Shown here one piece after another: positions 63,592-64,000 of a DNA stretch of 64,000 bases (position 1 is its first letter; each line of letters begins with the position of its first letter). The notes beneath the pieces are model-generated. The model made no database searches and had not been told where the DNA came from. It saw nothing but the letters and a program-made list of their open reading frames with translations. Source of the stretch: Nocardiopsis suaedae (lineage in GTDB: Bacteria > Actinomycetota > Actinomycetes > Streptosporangiales > Streptosporangiaceae); contig NZ_JAQFWP010000005.1 in the NCBI RefSeq assembly GCF_027706745.1, positions 87,839 through 151,838 on the forward strand, written 5' to 3'. A program made the translations under genes and the position numbers.

Positions 63592-64000
63592 CGGAGCCCG
63601 GAAACCTCCGGCGCCGGACCATCCGGTGACCGGCCCCGGGCCGCCGCCGGTGGGCGGCGACGGAGGTCAGCGGCCCAGGCGGCAGCGCTGTCGGCTGCCC
63701 GGCGCGTGCGTGGTCACCGTTCTTGGCGGCGACGGCCGAAGCGGGCCGGTTCCCCGGGCCTGCCTGCCGCCCGTCCGGCTCCTTGGGGTGCAGGTGGGTA
63801 GCGGCTCGGCAGGTACCCCGCTGACGGGCCCCGGCCGGGCGGCGGGTCGTCGGGATGCAAGGTGACCAGCAGCAACGACGGGACCAGCAGGTACCCCGCT
63901 CTTGGGCGCCGGCCGGGTGGCAGGCCGCTGCGGTGTGGGGCGGATGGCGGCGACGGCGGAGCTGGTGCCCCGCTCCAGGGCCCCGGCCGTCCGGCGGGTC
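63592..64000. repeat. Intergenic region with degenerate tandem repeats, cut by window end
   Basis: No gene is recognisable. Three copies of a unit containing GGTACCCCGCT, a few bases, then GGGC-x-CCGGCCGG start near 63811, 63890 and 63964, at 79- and 74-base spacing. A weaker copy may lie near 63746. The array runs off the window edge. Confidence 0.5.

Overview
The window is very GC-rich DNA (roughly 70 % or more by eye) with strong third-position G/C bias, frequent GTG and TTG starts, purine-rich ribosome binding sites, and actinobacterial gene families. These include an EssC/FHA-type type VII secretion ATPase, DUF6230/DUF6114, DUF4873, DUF3817, DUF1707, HspR-type control of lon, and a sugar ABC importer without its own ATPase. 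This fits a filamentous actinomycete. Nocardiopsis or a relative is my best guess, but that is an inference from gene content, not a demonstrated identity. No rRNA, tRNA, CRISPR array, phage or complete insertion sequence was seen.

Layout. 1-6.7 kb: end of a proline iminopeptidase-like hydrolase, a 3Fe-4S ferredoxin and its convergent FAD reductase separated by a small palindromic mobile-element-like sequence, asparaginase, a DnaQ-like exonuclease, a TetR regulator and haem oxygenase. 7.0-11.9 kb: a signalling operon (receiver-SpoIIE phosphatase, CHASE3 histidine kinase, Rcp1-type receiver), then low-molecular-weight tyrosine phosphatase and fructosamine kinase, ending at a second element of the same palindromic family. 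12.1-30.5 kb: a type VII secretion locus almost entirely on the minus strand. It encodes a 1495-residue EssC-like ATPase, two WXG100-like proteins, an M48 membrane peptidase, a 1882-residue repeat protein with a putative T7SS signal domain, two recombining paralogous membrane proteins and several unknowns. A divergent LysM-like membrane protein lies at its edge, and a frameshifted Uma2 gene interrupts it. EccB, EccD, EccE and mycosin are not in the window.

30.6-46.6 kb: ECF sigma factor, DUF2269-like/SHOCT pair, NarL-type two-component system, sugar ABC importer with a DasR-like site, lon with an HspR (HAIR) operator, a Ser/Thr kinase fused to a seven-bladed WD40 propeller, an oxidoreductase, an ArsR-SRPBCC fusion with two operators, and an MFS exporter. 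46.7-49.4 kb: four-carbon acid sugar kinase and adenosine deaminase. 49.5-59.6 kb: an oxidative lipid/sterol-like module (DUF4873, Baeyer-Villiger-type monooxygenase, AurF-like di-iron protein, SDR, MerR regulator, alpha/beta hydrolase, GMC oxidoreductase) followed by DUF6230/DUF6114 envelope proteins. 60-63.6 kb: a UvrD-like helicase with a RelE/ParE-like N-terminus, then DUF3817 and DUF1707 proteins. The window ends in a degenerate intergenic tandem repeat.

The strongest candidate for something new is the 12-30 kb locus. The 3' end of the giant-protein gene together with its downstream membrane-protein gene has been tandemly duplicated. A decayed second copy of the giant gene's tail, with an in-frame stop, is still readable just upstream of the second membrane protein. 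Such cassette duplication is typical of polymorphic secreted proteins. Two interspersed repeat families also stand out: CTAG-flanked palindromic elements abutting TAG stop codons, and hairpins with a TTGATCTCGGG arm at gene 3' ends.
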